This document shows, in pieces, positions 25,091 through 33,130 of a stretch of DNA of 64,000 nucleotides. The DNA comes from an uncultured Mollicutes bacterium. GTDB taxonomy: Bacteria; Bacillota_I; Bacilli_A; RFN20; CAG-826. The translations under genes were made by a program, and so were the position numbers. The DNA lies in the NCBI GenBank assembly GCA_900539595.1, contig UQCQ01000001.1:186001-250000 (forward strand), written 5' to 3'. Within the stretch, counting starts at the first letter, position 1. Every line of letters begins with the position of its first letter. Under the pieces are notes generated by a model, which saw nothing but the letters and a program-made list of their open reading frames with translations, did no database searches and was not told the origin of the DNA.

Positions 25091-25107
25091 ACTATACTTT
25101 TTATAGT
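25091..25107. promoter_or_regulatory. Dyad operator, copy 1
   Basis: ACTATA-N5-TATAGT, 17 bp, matches the copy at 25225 at 16 of 17 positions. Dyads of ACT...AGT type with AT-rich centres are typical targets of HxlR/DUF24 regulators, and one such gene begins at 25624. The link is inferred. Confidence 0.5.
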
Positions 25108-25220
25108 GTATTTTTGGAAAGTGGATATTAATAATTTACCTGTTTTTAAAAATTAAAAATTATTTTTTTATTAGGTTTTGTCGAATGTTTATATTTAAAA
25201 GAAAGCAGATAGTAAATTGA

Positions 25221-25248
25221 TTGAACTATATTTTTTATAGTTTATAAT
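25221..25248 (+). promoter_or_regulatory. Promoter overlapped by dyad operator, copy 2
   Basis: TTGAAC and TATAAT lie 16 bp apart, and the second ACTATA-N5-TATAGT dyad (25225-25241) fills the gap between them, so a protein bound there would block RNA polymerase. The promoter points toward the HxlR gene, about 370 bp downstream. Confidence 0.5.
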
Positions 25249-25570
25249 TATTATAAATGGTGGGCTATGTTTTACATGGATGGCCTCTATGTGTGGAGGG
25301 AAACCGACTAAAATTCTAGAAATGAATTCCCATTTTCTAAAATTGTTTAAAAAGAAAAATCTTTCAGTCAATTTACTTTAAAATTTTTAAAATTTATGGG
25401 GCTGTGTTTTGGAAACTGAAATCGATTTATTTTTAAATAATTACGGGATGGTAAATTGGAAACTGAACAAAAAATCTATCATCGAAAAGGAAACTATTTT
25501 TTAAAAATTTCATCCTGGTGGATTTGTTAAAAAATTCGATAACATCTTAACTATTTAACTCTCATTAGGA

Positions 25571-25592
25571 TATATATCAAAGTATATATCAA
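25571..25592. repeat. Tandem TATATATCAA repeat before the HxlR gene
   Basis: Two exact copies of TATATATCAA with a 12-bp period (25571-25580 and 25583-25592) lie 31 bp before the ATG. They may serve as a -10 region or a regulator site. Confidence 0.4.
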
Positions 25593-25623
25593 TCAAAAAG
25601 GCTCGAATGAAAGGAAACTCAAC

Positions 25624-26010
25624 ATGGAAAAAAGAATGACGTATGAGGAATTTACCTATCGTATTGGTGAACCCATCACTGACGAGTACGGAAAAAGCCC
25701 AATTATGCCCGTTTTTGAACTCCTACAAGGGAAATGGAAGATGCAAACCCTTTACGCCATGATGTGTTTGACCGAAGCTCGATTTGGTCAAATCCAATCT
25801 TTCTGCGATGGGATTACCCCTGCGGCTTTGTCTTCAACGTTAAAAGATTTGGAGAATTTAGGATTCGTTAAAAAAGACGTTTCCGGACCTCGGGAAACAT
25901 CTTATCGTTTAACGGATCAAGGTGAAGATTTAATGCCCGCCTTTTATGAATTAATGAACTGGGGTTTCTACTACAAGCCTAAAGATAAAAGAAAGAAAAA
26001 ATCCAAATAG
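25624..26010 (+). CDS. HxlR-family transcription regulator
   Basis: A protein of 128 residues with the HxlR/DUF24 winged helix: FELLQGKWKMQTLYAM, RFGQIQSFCDGITPAALSSTLKDLENLGFV and a wing ending YRLTDQGEDLMP. The single cysteine in SFCDG lies in the helix-turn-helix region, away from the N-terminal redox cysteine of YodB/HypR types, so redox sensing is uncertain. It converges on the EFR1 flavodoxin/ferredoxin gene with 3 bp between stops. A Shine-Dalgarno (AAAGGAAA) precedes the ATG. The tail is lysine-rich. Confidence 0.9.
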   Translation: MEKRMTYEEFTYRIGEPITDEYGKSPIMPVFELLQGKWKMQTLYAMMCLTEARFGQIQSFCDGITPAALSSTLKDLENLGFVKKDVSGPRETSYRLTDQGEDLMPAFYELMNWGFYYKPKDKRKKKSK

Positions 26011-26013
26011 AAA

Positions 26014-26793
26014 TCATTCAGTTTCCATTTTCTTGCGTTCACTTGGGAAGGTATATTGTCCGTGAGAGTTAGTCGCTTTTCCATTCCCATAATAGATTGC
26101 ATGTTTAGGACAACGATGAAGGCAGCCTAAACACATGACGCAAAACTCCGCTATCCAAACCGGCTTTTTATCTTTAATTTCAATGGCCTGAACCGGACAA
26201 TTCTTTGCACATATACCACAGCCAATGCAACTATTGCTTACCGAAAGATTGCGTGTTTTTCTAACCTTGTTGTCATAAGTATTTTGATAATGATCTGAGA
26301 CAAATCTTGGGGTGGTTAAACCCATGTGATTCCCTATAATTTGTTTTTTTAATTGACACTGTAATTTTTGAATTTCTTTATCCGATTTTAAAAGTTTCTT
26401 ATCGACTTTTTTCTTGTTGGATACATCAAATATCACAGTCCAAGTGTCCGGCATTTTAATATCAAAACAAGCATCTAAAGAAAGACCCTTATTCTTTAAT
26501 AAATCCTTGGCAATGGAGCCAGAACTTCCAGGAGTCGTCCCGCACGTAGCAACGTAAAAACAATAGGGTTTTCCCTTATATTTAAAATGCGCTTTTTCTA
26601 GAAAGTCTTTTACAATGCTGGGCAATCCCCAAAAGTACGTAGGGGAAAGAATACCAACCCTATTATCCATTACGTCAAAATCAAACGTTCCCTTTTTGAT
26701 TGCATCAGGAATAAAAACGACGGATTCCCCATTTGTTTTAATTTCCTCAACAACGTGCTCGGTATTGCCGGTGGCAGAAAAATAGAAAAGCAT
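26014..26793 (-). CDS. EFR1-type flavodoxin/2[4Fe-4S] ferredoxin fusion
   Basis: A protein of 259 residues. The N-terminal flavodoxin-like domain starts MLFYFSATGNTEHV (FMN phosphate loop). The C-terminal ferredoxin has two CxxCxxCxxxCP sets (CIGCGICAKNCP and CVMCLGCLHRCP), giving two 4Fe-4S clusters. EFR1 proteins are common in anaerobic Bacillota and probably shuttle electrons, but the partners are not established. The presence of such a protein suggests an anaerobic or microaerobic life. It lies 12 bp upstream of nothing co-directional except the DUF4143 ATPase (26806 onward), with which it may form one transcript. Confidence 0.9.
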   Translation of the reverse strand: MLFYFSATGNTEHVVEEIKTNGESVVFIPDAIKKGTFDFDVMDNRVGILSPTYFWGLPSIVKDFLEKAHFKYKGKPYCFYVATCGTTPGSSGSIAKDLLKNKGLSLDACFDIKMPDTWTVIFDVSNKKKVDKKLLKSDKEIQKLQCQLKKQIIGNHMGLTTPRFVSDHYQNTYDNKVRKTRNLSVSNSCIGCGICAKNCPVQAIEIKDKKPVWIAEFCVMCLGCLHRCPKHAIYYGNGKATNSHGQYTFPSERKKMETE

Positions 26794-26805
26794 TTTATTT
26801 GCCCA

Positions 26806-28161
26806 TCAATGTTCTTGAATCAAAAAAGACAAATAATAAGGCAACGACAATTTATCGTCCTGCGTTCCAACATTACCCGAATAAAGTTTAATCATTTGAT
26901 TTACATGATATTTGGGATTACTCAAAACTTCATTGGCGGCCTTTGTTTTTCCGTTTCTAGCCTTTACTTCAATTAACGTAGCTTGACCTTGGTAACGGGT
27001 AACAAAATCAATCTCTAATCCCGTTGTCTTCCGGAAATAATAGAGTTTGCGCCCGTTTTTAGTAAAAGCGTCTGCCACCATCTCTTCGTACAATGCACCT
27101 TTGTAGATCCCTAAATTGTCGTTAATAATATCGCTTGCCGTCCCTTCTTCGAGTTGAGATACAAAGAGCCCAACATCCGAAAAATAGATTTTAAATTCGT
27201 TCGGTATTGCGGATCCATTTAACGGTAGGTCAAAGCTCGCCAAATTAAAACAAGGGACGAGAAGTCCGTAATCAACAAGCCATTGCAAAGCTTCGGAGTA
27301 TCGATCCGATTTTGCATTTTTGTCCACGTTACTAAACTGGAATTTTTTATAATCTTTCGCCAATTGAATGGGTAACGAATCCATGATTTGATTCAGTTTA
27401 ATGAGCAGGGGTTTATCCGTTCGTTCCTGCCCTGTTTCGGAGATAAATTTTCCAAAATCACTTCGATAGCTCTCCATAAGATTTCTTTGCTTTTCGCGTG
27501 TAACCGCATAATCCCCGCTTTTTAGGAAAAGATCTACGACTTCTGGCATTCCTCCCACAACCAAATATTCACGGTAATAACCTAATAATGCCGTGTGAAT
27601 AGCCAAAGGAATTGATGTCCGGTTCTCATAGGACTTCTGGAGCAAATTTAAAATGGTCTCATTCACTCCTTTTGCCCAAAGGAATTCCTCAAAATCCATG
27701 GATGTCATCGTAAGAATGCTTTCTTGCCCCACAGATGGTCCTTGCCCAGGTGTACGGTTATATCCTTTGATCCCCAATAAAGAACCAGTGGCCAAAACAT
27801 CGTATCTTTGATCCAAAACAAAACTTCGTAAGCTAGAACGGGCATTCGGGCATTCTTGAATCTCATCCATGATAAGAAGGGTTTTCCCAGGAACCAAATG
27901 GAAGGGAGGCAAATATAAAGACAAAGCCGTCATAATAGAATCGACGCGTAAATCCTCAAGAAAAGCGTTCTTGATTTCAGGTTGCATCTTAAAATTCATA
28001 TAAACGACGTTTTCGTAGTTTTCTTCGCCGAATTGTTTGGCAATATAAGTTTTGCCCACTTGCCTTAAGCCTTTGATAATCAAAGCCTCGTGATTTTTTC
28101 CAGCGATTTTAGAATTCTTCCAACGAAGAAGTTCCGACATAATCTTTCTTTTGAATCCCAT
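26806..28161 (-). CDS. AAA ATPase with C-terminal DUF4143 domain
   Basis: A protein of 451 residues. Walker A is KGLRQVGKTYIAKQF (about 29-43) and Walker B LLIMDEIQECPNA (about 108). The C-terminal DUF4143 domain includes KIYFSDVGLFVSQL, YKGALYEEMVADAF and the PD-ExK-like EIDFVTRYQGQATLIEVKA. Such ATPases are widespread, often in multiple copies, in gut anaerobes, with unknown function; a nuclease-like fold in the C-terminus suggests an origin from a defence or mobile-element module. The ATG at 28161 follows GGAGGG at 9 nt. A tandem 32-bp repeat lies directly upstream. Confidence 0.88.
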   Translation of the reverse strand: MGFKRKIMSELLRWKNSKIAGKNHEALIIKGLRQVGKTYIAKQFGEENYENVVYMNFKMQPEIKNAFLEDLRVDSIMTALSLYLPPFHLVPGKTLLIMDEIQECPNARSSLRSFVLDQRYDVLATGSLLGIKGYNRTPGQGPSVGQESILTMTSMDFEEFLWAKGVNETILNLLQKSYENRTSIPLAIHTALLGYYREYLVVGGMPEVVDLFLKSGDYAVTREKQRNLMESYRSDFGKFISETGQERTDKPLLIKLNQIMDSLPIQLAKDYKKFQFSNVDKNAKSDRYSEALQWLVDYGLLVPCFNLASFDLPLNGSAIPNEFKIYFSDVGLFVSQLEEGTASDIINDNLGIYKGALYEEMVADAFTKNGRKLYYFRKTTGLEIDFVTRYQGQATLIEVKARNGKTKAANEVLSNPKYHVNQMIKLYSGNVGTQDDKLSLPYYLSFLIQEH

Positions 28162-28195
28162 AACACCAGTCCCTCCAGAATAAGAATAATTCTTT

Positions 28196-28258
28196 TTGCC
28201 AATTTATTCACCGTATTTTTTGGCATTTTGCCAATTTATTCACCGTATTTTTTGGCAT
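28196..28258 (-). repeat. Two tandem 31-bp repeats with palindromic ends upstream of the DUF4143 gene
   Basis: The same 31-bp unit occurs at 28196-28226 and 28228-28258, identical over its length, with a 32-bp period. Each unit begins TTGCCAA and ends TTGGCA, so its ends are inverted repeats around a TTCACCGT core. Its location 35-97 bp upstream of the DUF4143 ATPase ATG suggests a cooperative operator, perhaps for autoregulation. Confidence 0.75.
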
Positions 28259-28283
28259 ACTTGCAAAAATCGAAAACAGAAAA

Positions 28284-28311
28284 ACAAAAAACCACCGAAT
28301 TTCTTCGGTGG
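28284..28311 (-). terminator. Rho-independent terminator of the tRNA-Val/tRNA-Thr transcript
   Basis: CCACCGAA/TTCGGTGG, 8 bp, followed by TTTTTTG on the minus strand, 14 nt after tRNA-Thr. Confidence 0.85.
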
Positions 28312-28324
28312 ATAGATACATGAT

Positions 28325-28400
28325 TGGTGCCGCGAACCGGAATCGAACCAGCAACCTACTGATTACAAATCAGTTGCTCTGCCAATTGAGCTATCGCGGC
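28325..28400 (-). tRNA. tRNA-Thr(UGU)
   Basis: A 76-nt cloverleaf with acceptor GCCGCGA/TCGCGGC, anticodon stem ACTGA/TCAGT with loop TTTGTAA (anticodon UGU), T-loop TTCGATT, and encoded CCA. It is 9 nt downstream of tRNA-Val on the same strand and followed by a terminator. Confidence 0.96.
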
Positions 28401-28409
28401 AAGCGAAGC

Positions 28410-28484
28410 TGGTGGGTGTTGGGGGGATCGAACCCTCGACCTCTTCCGTGTGAAGGAAGCGCTCTCCCTCTGAGCTAAACACCC
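28410..28484 (-). tRNA. tRNA-Val(CAC)
   Basis: A 75-nt cloverleaf with acceptor GGGTGTT/AACACCC, anticodon stem CTTCC/GGAAG with loop TTCACAC (anticodon CAC), T-loop TTCGATC, and encoded CCA. CAC is a less common valine isoacceptor in low-GC genomes. Confidence 0.95.
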
Positions 28485-28489
28485 AAGAA

Positions 28490-28530
28490 ACAAAATAACC
28501 CCGGACCGTGAAGCGATCCGGGGCTTTCTT
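28490..28530 (-). terminator. Terminator between tRNA-Ile and tRNA-Val
   Basis: CCCCGGA/TCCGGGG with an 11-nt loop lies between the tRNAs. The minus strand follows with TTATTTTG, the plus strand with CTTTCTT, so it may work in both directions. It probably separates tRNA-Ile from tRNA-Val/Thr. Confidence 0.7.
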
Positions 28531-28535
28531 CTAAA

Positions 28536-28612
28536 TGGTGGGCCTTAATGGGCTCGAACCATCGACCTTGCGCTTATCAAGCGCACGCTCTAACCAACTG
28601 AGCTAAAGGCCC
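28536..28612 (-). tRNA. tRNA-Ile(GAU)
   Basis: A 77-nt cloverleaf with acceptor GGGCCTT/AAGGCCC, anticodon stem GCGCT/AGCGC with loop TGATAA-type (anticodon GAU), T-loop TTCGAGC, and encoded CCA. It is not next to rRNA genes in this window. Confidence 0.96.
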
Positions 28613-28814
28613 ACACCACGCCCGAAAGCGCTTCAATATAATAGGACAACGCTAGGCACTAGGCAAGCATAATTTTTCAACTTTCACAGATTTTGCAAAA
28701 ACCATTTCTCACGACCGTGTAATCGATAAAATTAAGCCAATTTTCGGATGTTATCGGCCTCTTGGCTTTCTTATTCAAAACGAATTACATTGGCATATTG
28801 ATGACATCTTACGC

Positions 28815-29584
28815 CTAGCGTTTCGTGTACATCTCTTTGATTTCTTTCAGTATTTGTTCCTTTGTTTTGCCGACTAGCCCCAATTGTTTCATATCAACGC
28901 TTTCGTTTTGCATCCTTTGCACAAATTCCTGAATGTCAGCGTAAACGCTCGAAGGAACCGTTATTTTATTCGTTGGATCAACCAATTCGGTTAAACGGAA
29001 AACATCGTTTTTGTGTTTCTTGATATTTTTGTCATCTATGTGTTGTCCCAAGACTTTGTGTTTTGTTAAATCCAACCACGCTTTTGCCTTAAATGGAATC
29101 AAATAGTCCGCGGCAAGAACCGTTATTCCATCCAACGTCACTTTTCCTTCTTTCAAAAACTCATAATAATCGTCATCCAACAAAATGGCGGATAAACTCG
29201 AAATATCCTCATCCATGGGCAAGGGCGTTAATATTGCATCCTTCGGAAGCTGAATGGCATCCAATTTGCGAGTGAACAATTCGATCATGGCTGGATATCG
29301 ATTCGAAATGGGACGACTAAATCGATAAAACTGCGGGGCCCCGTACTTTTATTGCAATGTTCGTATCCTGCTTGTTTGATGTAATCCCAAAACTTCCTTC
29401 CGAAATTCACATCCACCGCTTCTATAATCAAAACAAGATCAATATCCTTGGTCGCGCGAAAGTCCAGCCCTTCCTTTGCCATCAAGATATCGCATGCCGT
29501 TCCGCCGATGATGACATATTGTCCTTCGCAACCCCGAAACCATTTTTTAAAAGTCAATTCCTGCAACCATCTATTTCCTTCCAC
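28815..29584 (-). pseudogene. Nucleotidyltransferase toxin (AbiEii-like), split by a frameshift
   Basis: Two adjacent frames together make one protein of about 257 residues. The first (29584 to 29285) has YVIIGGTACDILM...TKDIDLVLI, the GG and DxD motifs of a polymerase-beta-type nucleotidyltransferase. The second (29288 to 28815) continues with MIELFTRK and the C-terminal helical part. At the GGGGCCCC run near 29337-29344 the first frame shifts to a stop; adding one base restores PQFYRFSRPISNRYPAMIELF, the sequence expected for the family. It follows the 29554-30513 regulator gene with a 31-bp overlap, forming a type IV-like toxin-antitoxin pair. A single-base deletion has probably inactivated it; sequencing error or slippage remain possible. 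Confidence 0.75.
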
Positions 29585-30513
29585 AGCTCGCTTAGCATTT
29601 CTTCTACCGCATCTTCTACGCGTTCATCGGTGTTTTCCCTCAATGCCAGCGCCAGTGAAAGCCTATCCACACGATTCTGCTTAGCTAACTTCCAAGGGCT
29701 GTATCGCCACATTTCCACAGCAACCTGTGTCCGAGAATCCAGCAACCTTTCCGTCATTACGCCTTGCCACTGAGAGATTTTTTCCGTTGCATAACATTTA
29801 ACACCCGGAGCATTTAACATGGAATACCCCGCCAAGGCCGAACATCCACTTTCCAATAAATTAGTAGATACGCATTCCTTTGGAACATAGACCGTACGCT
29901 TGATGGGGTTCAACAAAGTATCTTTTGCTTTTTGGAATAATTCTTCGGGGGAATTTTCTGCTGTCAGAATCCTTTGAACCCCCATTTTCCTTATCTGCAG
30001 CAATCCAAATTCCTCAAGTTGTTTGGAAGCTCTTGATATGGAAGTTGGGGTCCATTCCAAATCTTTCGTGGCTTGGCTGGTAGTTAGTTCTTTTGCCCCG
30101 TTATAAATGAAATGTAATAGCAGAACTTGGGCCGACGGAAGAATTGCGTCTCTTTTTTGTATCTCTGCGGTGCCTCGTTCTTGCAAGTACATCGCCATAA
30201 AAGGCAAATAAACCTGTTTTTCTTCTACAATAAAAGGAATTCTATCGCGAATTAAATATTCCTTGTGACGGAAACTAAGTCCCCGTAGTACCAACACAAT
30301 AGGCAAATTCACGTTTTCTTGAATTCGAGCAATATGTTTTTTCAAAGCGTCCACTTGCTCTAGTTCAGTCTTAGGGTAAAGAAAAATTGCCTTTTGTTTA
30401 TCGATAAATACAGGTTGCACGCGATACCTTGAGACAATAAAGTTGGGTAAATGTTCGATCTTTACGTTGCTATAAGTGACCTTGATTCCGAGAACTTTGT
30501 TGAGATAATCCAT
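29554..30513 (-). CDS. AbiEi-like antitoxin / winged-helix regulator of the nucleotidyltransferase pair
   Basis: A protein of 319 residues. The middle contains a winged-helix segment (ELTTSQATKDLEWTPTSISRASKQLEEFGLLQIR). The C-terminal half (SGCSALAGYSMLNAPG...RYSPWKL) resembles proteins that precede AbiEii-type nucleotidyltransferases, acting as repressor and neutraliser of the toxin. The ATG at 30513 follows AAGGTG at 7 nt. The upstream 70 bp are AT-rich with GTTAAAAT/GTTAAGAAT repeats that could be autoregulatory. With the partner frameshifted, this may be an orphan antitoxin. Confidence 0.65.
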   Translation of the reverse strand: MDYLNKVLGIKVTYSNVKIEHLPNFIVSRYRVQPVFIDKQKAIFLYPKTELEQVDALKKHIARIQENVNLPIVLVLRGLSFRHKEYLIRDRIPFIVEEKQVYLPFMAMYLQERGTAEIQKRDAILPSAQVLLLHFIYNGAKELTTSQATKDLEWTPTSISRASKQLEEFGLLQIRKMGVQRILTAENSPEELFQKAKDTLLNPIKRTVYVPKECVSTNLLESGCSALAGYSMLNAPGVKCYATEKISQWQGVMTERLLDSRTQVAVEMWRYSPWKLAKQNRVDRLSLALALRENTDERVEDAVEEMLSELWKEIDGCRN

Positions 30514-30633
30514 GCGAGCACCTTTATTCTTAACTCTTTTTATGTATTTTAACTTTTTTAGGTTAAGATACAGTATTTATGTAAAGATAAGTAAGAAACC
30601 GCTAATCAAAACTGTTCTTCAAGGAAATAACGA

Positions 30634-30670
30634 AATAAAAAACTCCGGAACCTGAATTCCGGAGTTTTGA
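30634..30670. terminator. Bidirectional terminator after rpsI
   Basis: A perfect 10-bp stem (AACTCCGGAA/TTCCGGAGTT) with a 6-nt loop; on the minus strand a TTTTTTATTT tract follows. It lies 27 nt after the rpsI stop. Confidence 0.88.
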
Positions 30671-30696
30671 AGCAATTGAATTGGAATTTCGAGCGA

Positions 30697-31086
30697 TTAA
30701 CGCTTGGAGAATTGCGGAGCGCGACGAGCGGCTTTGAGACCGTATTTCTTACGTTCCTTAACGCGAGCGTTACGGGTCAACATTCCAGCCTTCTTGAGGG
30801 TGGAACGATCTTCGTGGGCTTCGAGCAACGCACGGGCGATGCCAAGACGGATCGCTTCGGCTTGTCCAGTGAAGCCGCCGCCTTCAACGAAGGAGACGAC
30901 ATCGTACTTGTCTTCAGCACCAAGAAGGGCAAGGGGCTGCTTCAAGTTCTGGATGAGGGTGGCATAGGGGAAGTATTCCTTCACTTCGCGGCCATTGACC
31001 GTGATTTTGCCGCTGCCAGCAACAACGTAGACGCGGGCGACCGAGGATTTACGGCGGCCAGTTCCATAATATTTTTCGTTAGCCAT
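30697..31086 (-). CDS. rpsI: 30S ribosomal protein S9 (uS9)
   Basis: A protein of 129 residues with the conserved [16 protein letters not shown] start, a [19 protein letters not shown] core and the C-terminal [17 protein letters not shown] tail, whose last Lys-Arg reaches the P-site tRNA. It is the standard length. It is 11 bp downstream of rplM, forming the usual two-gene operon. Confidence 0.98.
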   Translation of the reverse strand: MANEKYYGTGRRKSSVARVYVVAGSGKITVNGREVKEYFPYATLIQNLKQPLALLGAEDKYDVVSFVEGGGFTGQAEAIRLGIARALLEAHEDRSTLKKAGMLTRNARVKERKKYGLKAARRAPQFSKR

Positions 31087-31097
31087 GGGTTATCTCC

Positions 31098-31541
31098 TTA
31101 TTTGCTAAGGTCGAGAACGACCGGTTTTTGAGCGGATTGCTCGTGCTTGTCGTCAGCATAGACGTGAAGCTTCTTGATTATCTGACGGCCAAGAGGTCCT
31201 TTCGGAAGCATGCCCCAAACGGCACGTTCCATCATTTCGACCGGGTATTCCTTGAGCATGACGCCGGAGGAACGGGTGCGGAGACCACCGTTGTATCCAG
31301 AAACGTTGTAGTAGTTTTTCTTGGATTGCGGATGGTTGCCGGTGAGTTTCACTTTCGAGGCATTGATGATGATGACGTTGTCACCGCAATCAAGGGTCGG
31401 AGTGTAGGTGGGCTTGTTCTTGCCCATGAGGATGACCGCGACTTTGGAAGCCAAGCGGCCGAGAGGGATGTTGGTAGCATCAACGACGTACCAATCGTGT
31501 TGGACAGTCGAAGCTTTCGCCAACGTGGTTTGACGCTGCAT
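31098..31541 (-). CDS. rplM: 50S ribosomal protein L13 (uL13)
   Basis: A protein of 147 residues. The family motifs WYVVDATNIPLGRLAS, LMGKNKPTYTP and VWGMLPKGPLGRQIIKKLHVY are all present. It is the first gene of the rplM-rpsI operon, with AGAAAGGAAA before the ATG and a leader of about 50 nt from a strong promoter. Confidence 0.98.
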   Translation of the reverse strand: MQRQTTLAKASTVQHDWYVVDATNIPLGRLASKVAVILMGKNKPTYTPTLDCGDNVIIINASKVKLTGNHPQSKKNYYNVSGYNGGLRTRSSGVMLKEYPVEMMERAVWGMLPKGPLGRQIIKKLHVYADDKHEQSAQKPVVLDLSK

Positions 31542-31597
31542 AGTAATTTCCTTTCTGATAATTGATAGACAGAGTTTCTTTTGAAACGCCGTGTTGT

Positions 31598-31626
31598 ATT
31601 ATCCTTAGCATACCCCCCAATGTCAA
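31598..31626 (-). promoter_or_regulatory. Strong sigma-A promoter of rplM-rpsI
   Basis: A consensus -35 TTGACA and a -10 GATAAT are separated by exactly 17 bp, with transcription starting about 50 nt before rplM. The divergent AbiEi-like gene starts only 55 bp away, so the two promoters are back to back. Confidence 0.85.
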
Positions 31627-31680
31627 AGAAATTTCAAGACTTTCATTTTCTTTTAGACAATGTTTTCTTATAATTGTTGC

Positions 31681-32271
31681 GTGAAAGAAAAGAAAATTCA
31701 AAAATTACTCGATTTTGCCGAACTAAATGATGGATACGTTTCTGTGGCAGAAGCCAGGGAAAAAGGCATTGCTCAGACCTATTTATGCATGGCAGAGGAA
31801 GAAGGGATCTTCAAAAAAGTCTGCAAAGGGCTCTATGTGAAAAAAGGGTATGAGGTAGATCCCTTCACCATTCTTCATTTCCGATACCGCAAAGCCGTAT
31901 TCGCTTCTCGAAGCGCTTTATTTCTCCATGGCATCCTGAAGGAACAGCCCAAGGAATTAGAAGTCTATCTCCCAAGAAACTACATGACTTCCGGTATCGA
32001 AGGATCACGTTCCTATCACGTATCAGGAGACGATTTCCTTTTAGGCCTTGGCCTTGCCGTTTCTCCTCACGGTCCTCTTGTTCCTACTTATGACAAGGAA
32101 CGAGCCTTTCTAGATGTATTACGTCATTACAATCGATACGAGGACGAAGAATACCGTTCCATCCTATCTCAAGCAAAAAGCTACGACTTAGACCACGAAA
32201 AACTATTAAGGTACGCGGACGCGTTTCACGTGCGCGAGGCCGTAGAAATGGCTTTAAAAGGAATTTGGTAA
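31681..32271 (+). CDS. Solitary AbiEi-family antitoxin-like protein
   Basis: About 196 residues. An N-terminal winged helix (FAELNDGYVSVAEAREKGIAQTYLCMAEEEGIFKKVCKGLYVKKG) is the AbiEi_4 layout, followed by FASRSALFLHGILKEQPKELEVYLPRNY, typical of AbiEi C-terminal domains. No AbiEii toxin gene follows; yebC converges instead. I choose the GTG at 31681 because a TATAAT at 31669-31674 places transcription start at that codon, whereas an ATG at 31660 would lie upstream of the -10 box. No Shine-Dalgarno is visible for either. Confidence 0.8.
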   Translation: MKEKKIQKLLDFAELNDGYVSVAEAREKGIAQTYLCMAEEEGIFKKVCKGLYVKKGYEVDPFTILHFRYRKAVFASRSALFLHGILKEQPKELEVYLPRNYMTSGIEGSRSYHVSGDDFLLGLGLAVSPHGPLVPTYDKERAFLDVLRHYNRYEDEEYRSILSQAKSYDLDHEKLLRYADAFHVREAVEMALKGIW

Positions 32272-32298
32272 GAAAAAAGGGCCCACGAAGGAGCCCTG
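32271..32298 (-). terminator. Terminator after yebC
   Basis: AGGGC/GCCCT with an inner TTCG-type loop is followed by TTTTTT on the minus strand, 19 nt after the yebC stop. It also overlaps the end of the AbiEi-like transcript. Confidence 0.6.
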
Positions 32299-32316
32299 AA
32301 TCGTCTTGTTTTAGGA

Positions 32317-33033
32317 TTAGAGGTTTTCGACGTTGGTATAGACGGCTTGGACGTCTTCGCATTCGTCGAGCTGAGCCTGCATGTCTTGGAGCTTGCCAAG
32401 GGCATCGCCATCAACGGTGATCCATTCGTTCGGATACATCGTGGTTTCAGCGCGGTCGAAGTCAGTCACACCGAGATCCTTAAGGGCGTCTTTGGCTTTG
32501 TCCATGTCGCTAGGAGCAACGCGGACTTCGATTTCTTCGCTGTCATCAATCGAGACTTCGCGAACATCGATGTCACCTAAAATCAAGGCTTCTTCAACAG
32601 CGTCGCGGGTCGCTTGTTCGGTGGCCTTGAAATTCAAGATGCCGAGCAATTCAAAGTTATAGGCAACGCTGGCCATTTTGCCGCCTTTGCGGGTGACGAT
32701 GGTGCGAACGTTAACCAAAGCACGGTTCACGTTATCGGTGAGGGTATCAACGATGATGTTGCTGCCTTCCGGTCCCATGAATTCATAACGGCCCTGGATA
32801 TAAGCAACGGCGTCTCCGCCTTTGGCTTTTTCAATGGCGCGTTCAATGACGTCTTTTGGGCATTGTTTGCGATATTTTTCAATCGCGCTGCGAAGCGCGA
32901 GGTTGCTCTCGGGATCCGGATCGCCGGATTTTGCCGCTGCATAGATTTCTTTCGAAGCACGCATGTAGATCGCGGACTTCGCTTTGGCGGTGGCCGCCAT
33001 GGCCGCTGCACGAACTTCAAAGTGTCTTCCCAT
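32317..33033 (-). CDS. yebC: YebC/PmpR-family protein
   Basis: A protein of 238 residues starting MGRHFEVRAAAMAATAKAKS, followed by the family blocks NLALRSAIEKYR, ERAIEKAKGG, YEFMGPEGSNIIVDTLTDN and KGGKMASVAYNFE. YebC-type proteins were described as transcription regulators, and recent work implicates them in relieving ribosome stalling at proline-rich stretches. Length is typical. It is monocistronic with its own terminator. Confidence 0.95.
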   Translation of the reverse strand: MGRHFEVRAAAMAATAKAKSAIYMRASKEIYAAAKSGDPDPESNLALRSAIEKYRKQCPKDVIERAIEKAKGGDAVAYIQGRYEFMGPEGSNIIVDTLTDNVNRALVNVRTIVTRKGGKMASVAYNFELLGILNFKATEQATRDAVEEALILGDIDVREVSIDDSEEIEVRVAPSDMDKAKDALKDLGVTDFDRAETTMYPNEWITVDGDALGKLQDMQAQLDECEDVQAVYTNVENL

Positions 33034-33130
33034 AAAAACTCCTGGTTTTTGCGCGTCTACTATACCACTAGGAAAAACCGAGAAAAAGGTAAATGTAATA
33101 AACTACACACGCATACGCACACGAAATAGG

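Larger units (their letters stand above)
24826..25620. other. Long AT-rich intergenic control region
   Basis: Nearly 800 bp without a convincing gene, much richer in A+T than the flanking genes. It contains a TTGTCG/CGACAA hairpin at about 25002-25020, two near-identical dyads (25091 and 25225), a promoter overlapping the second dyad, a repeated TTGGAAACTGA (about 25408 and 25456), and a tandem TATATATCAA just before the HxlR gene. Downstream of the promoter a 20-codon frame begins at an ATG at about 25256, too short to call. Confidence 0.5.

Noticed and set aside
31128..31565. 145-codon plus-strand frame opposite rplM
   Set aside because: Shadow of a ribosomal protein gene with strong codon bias.
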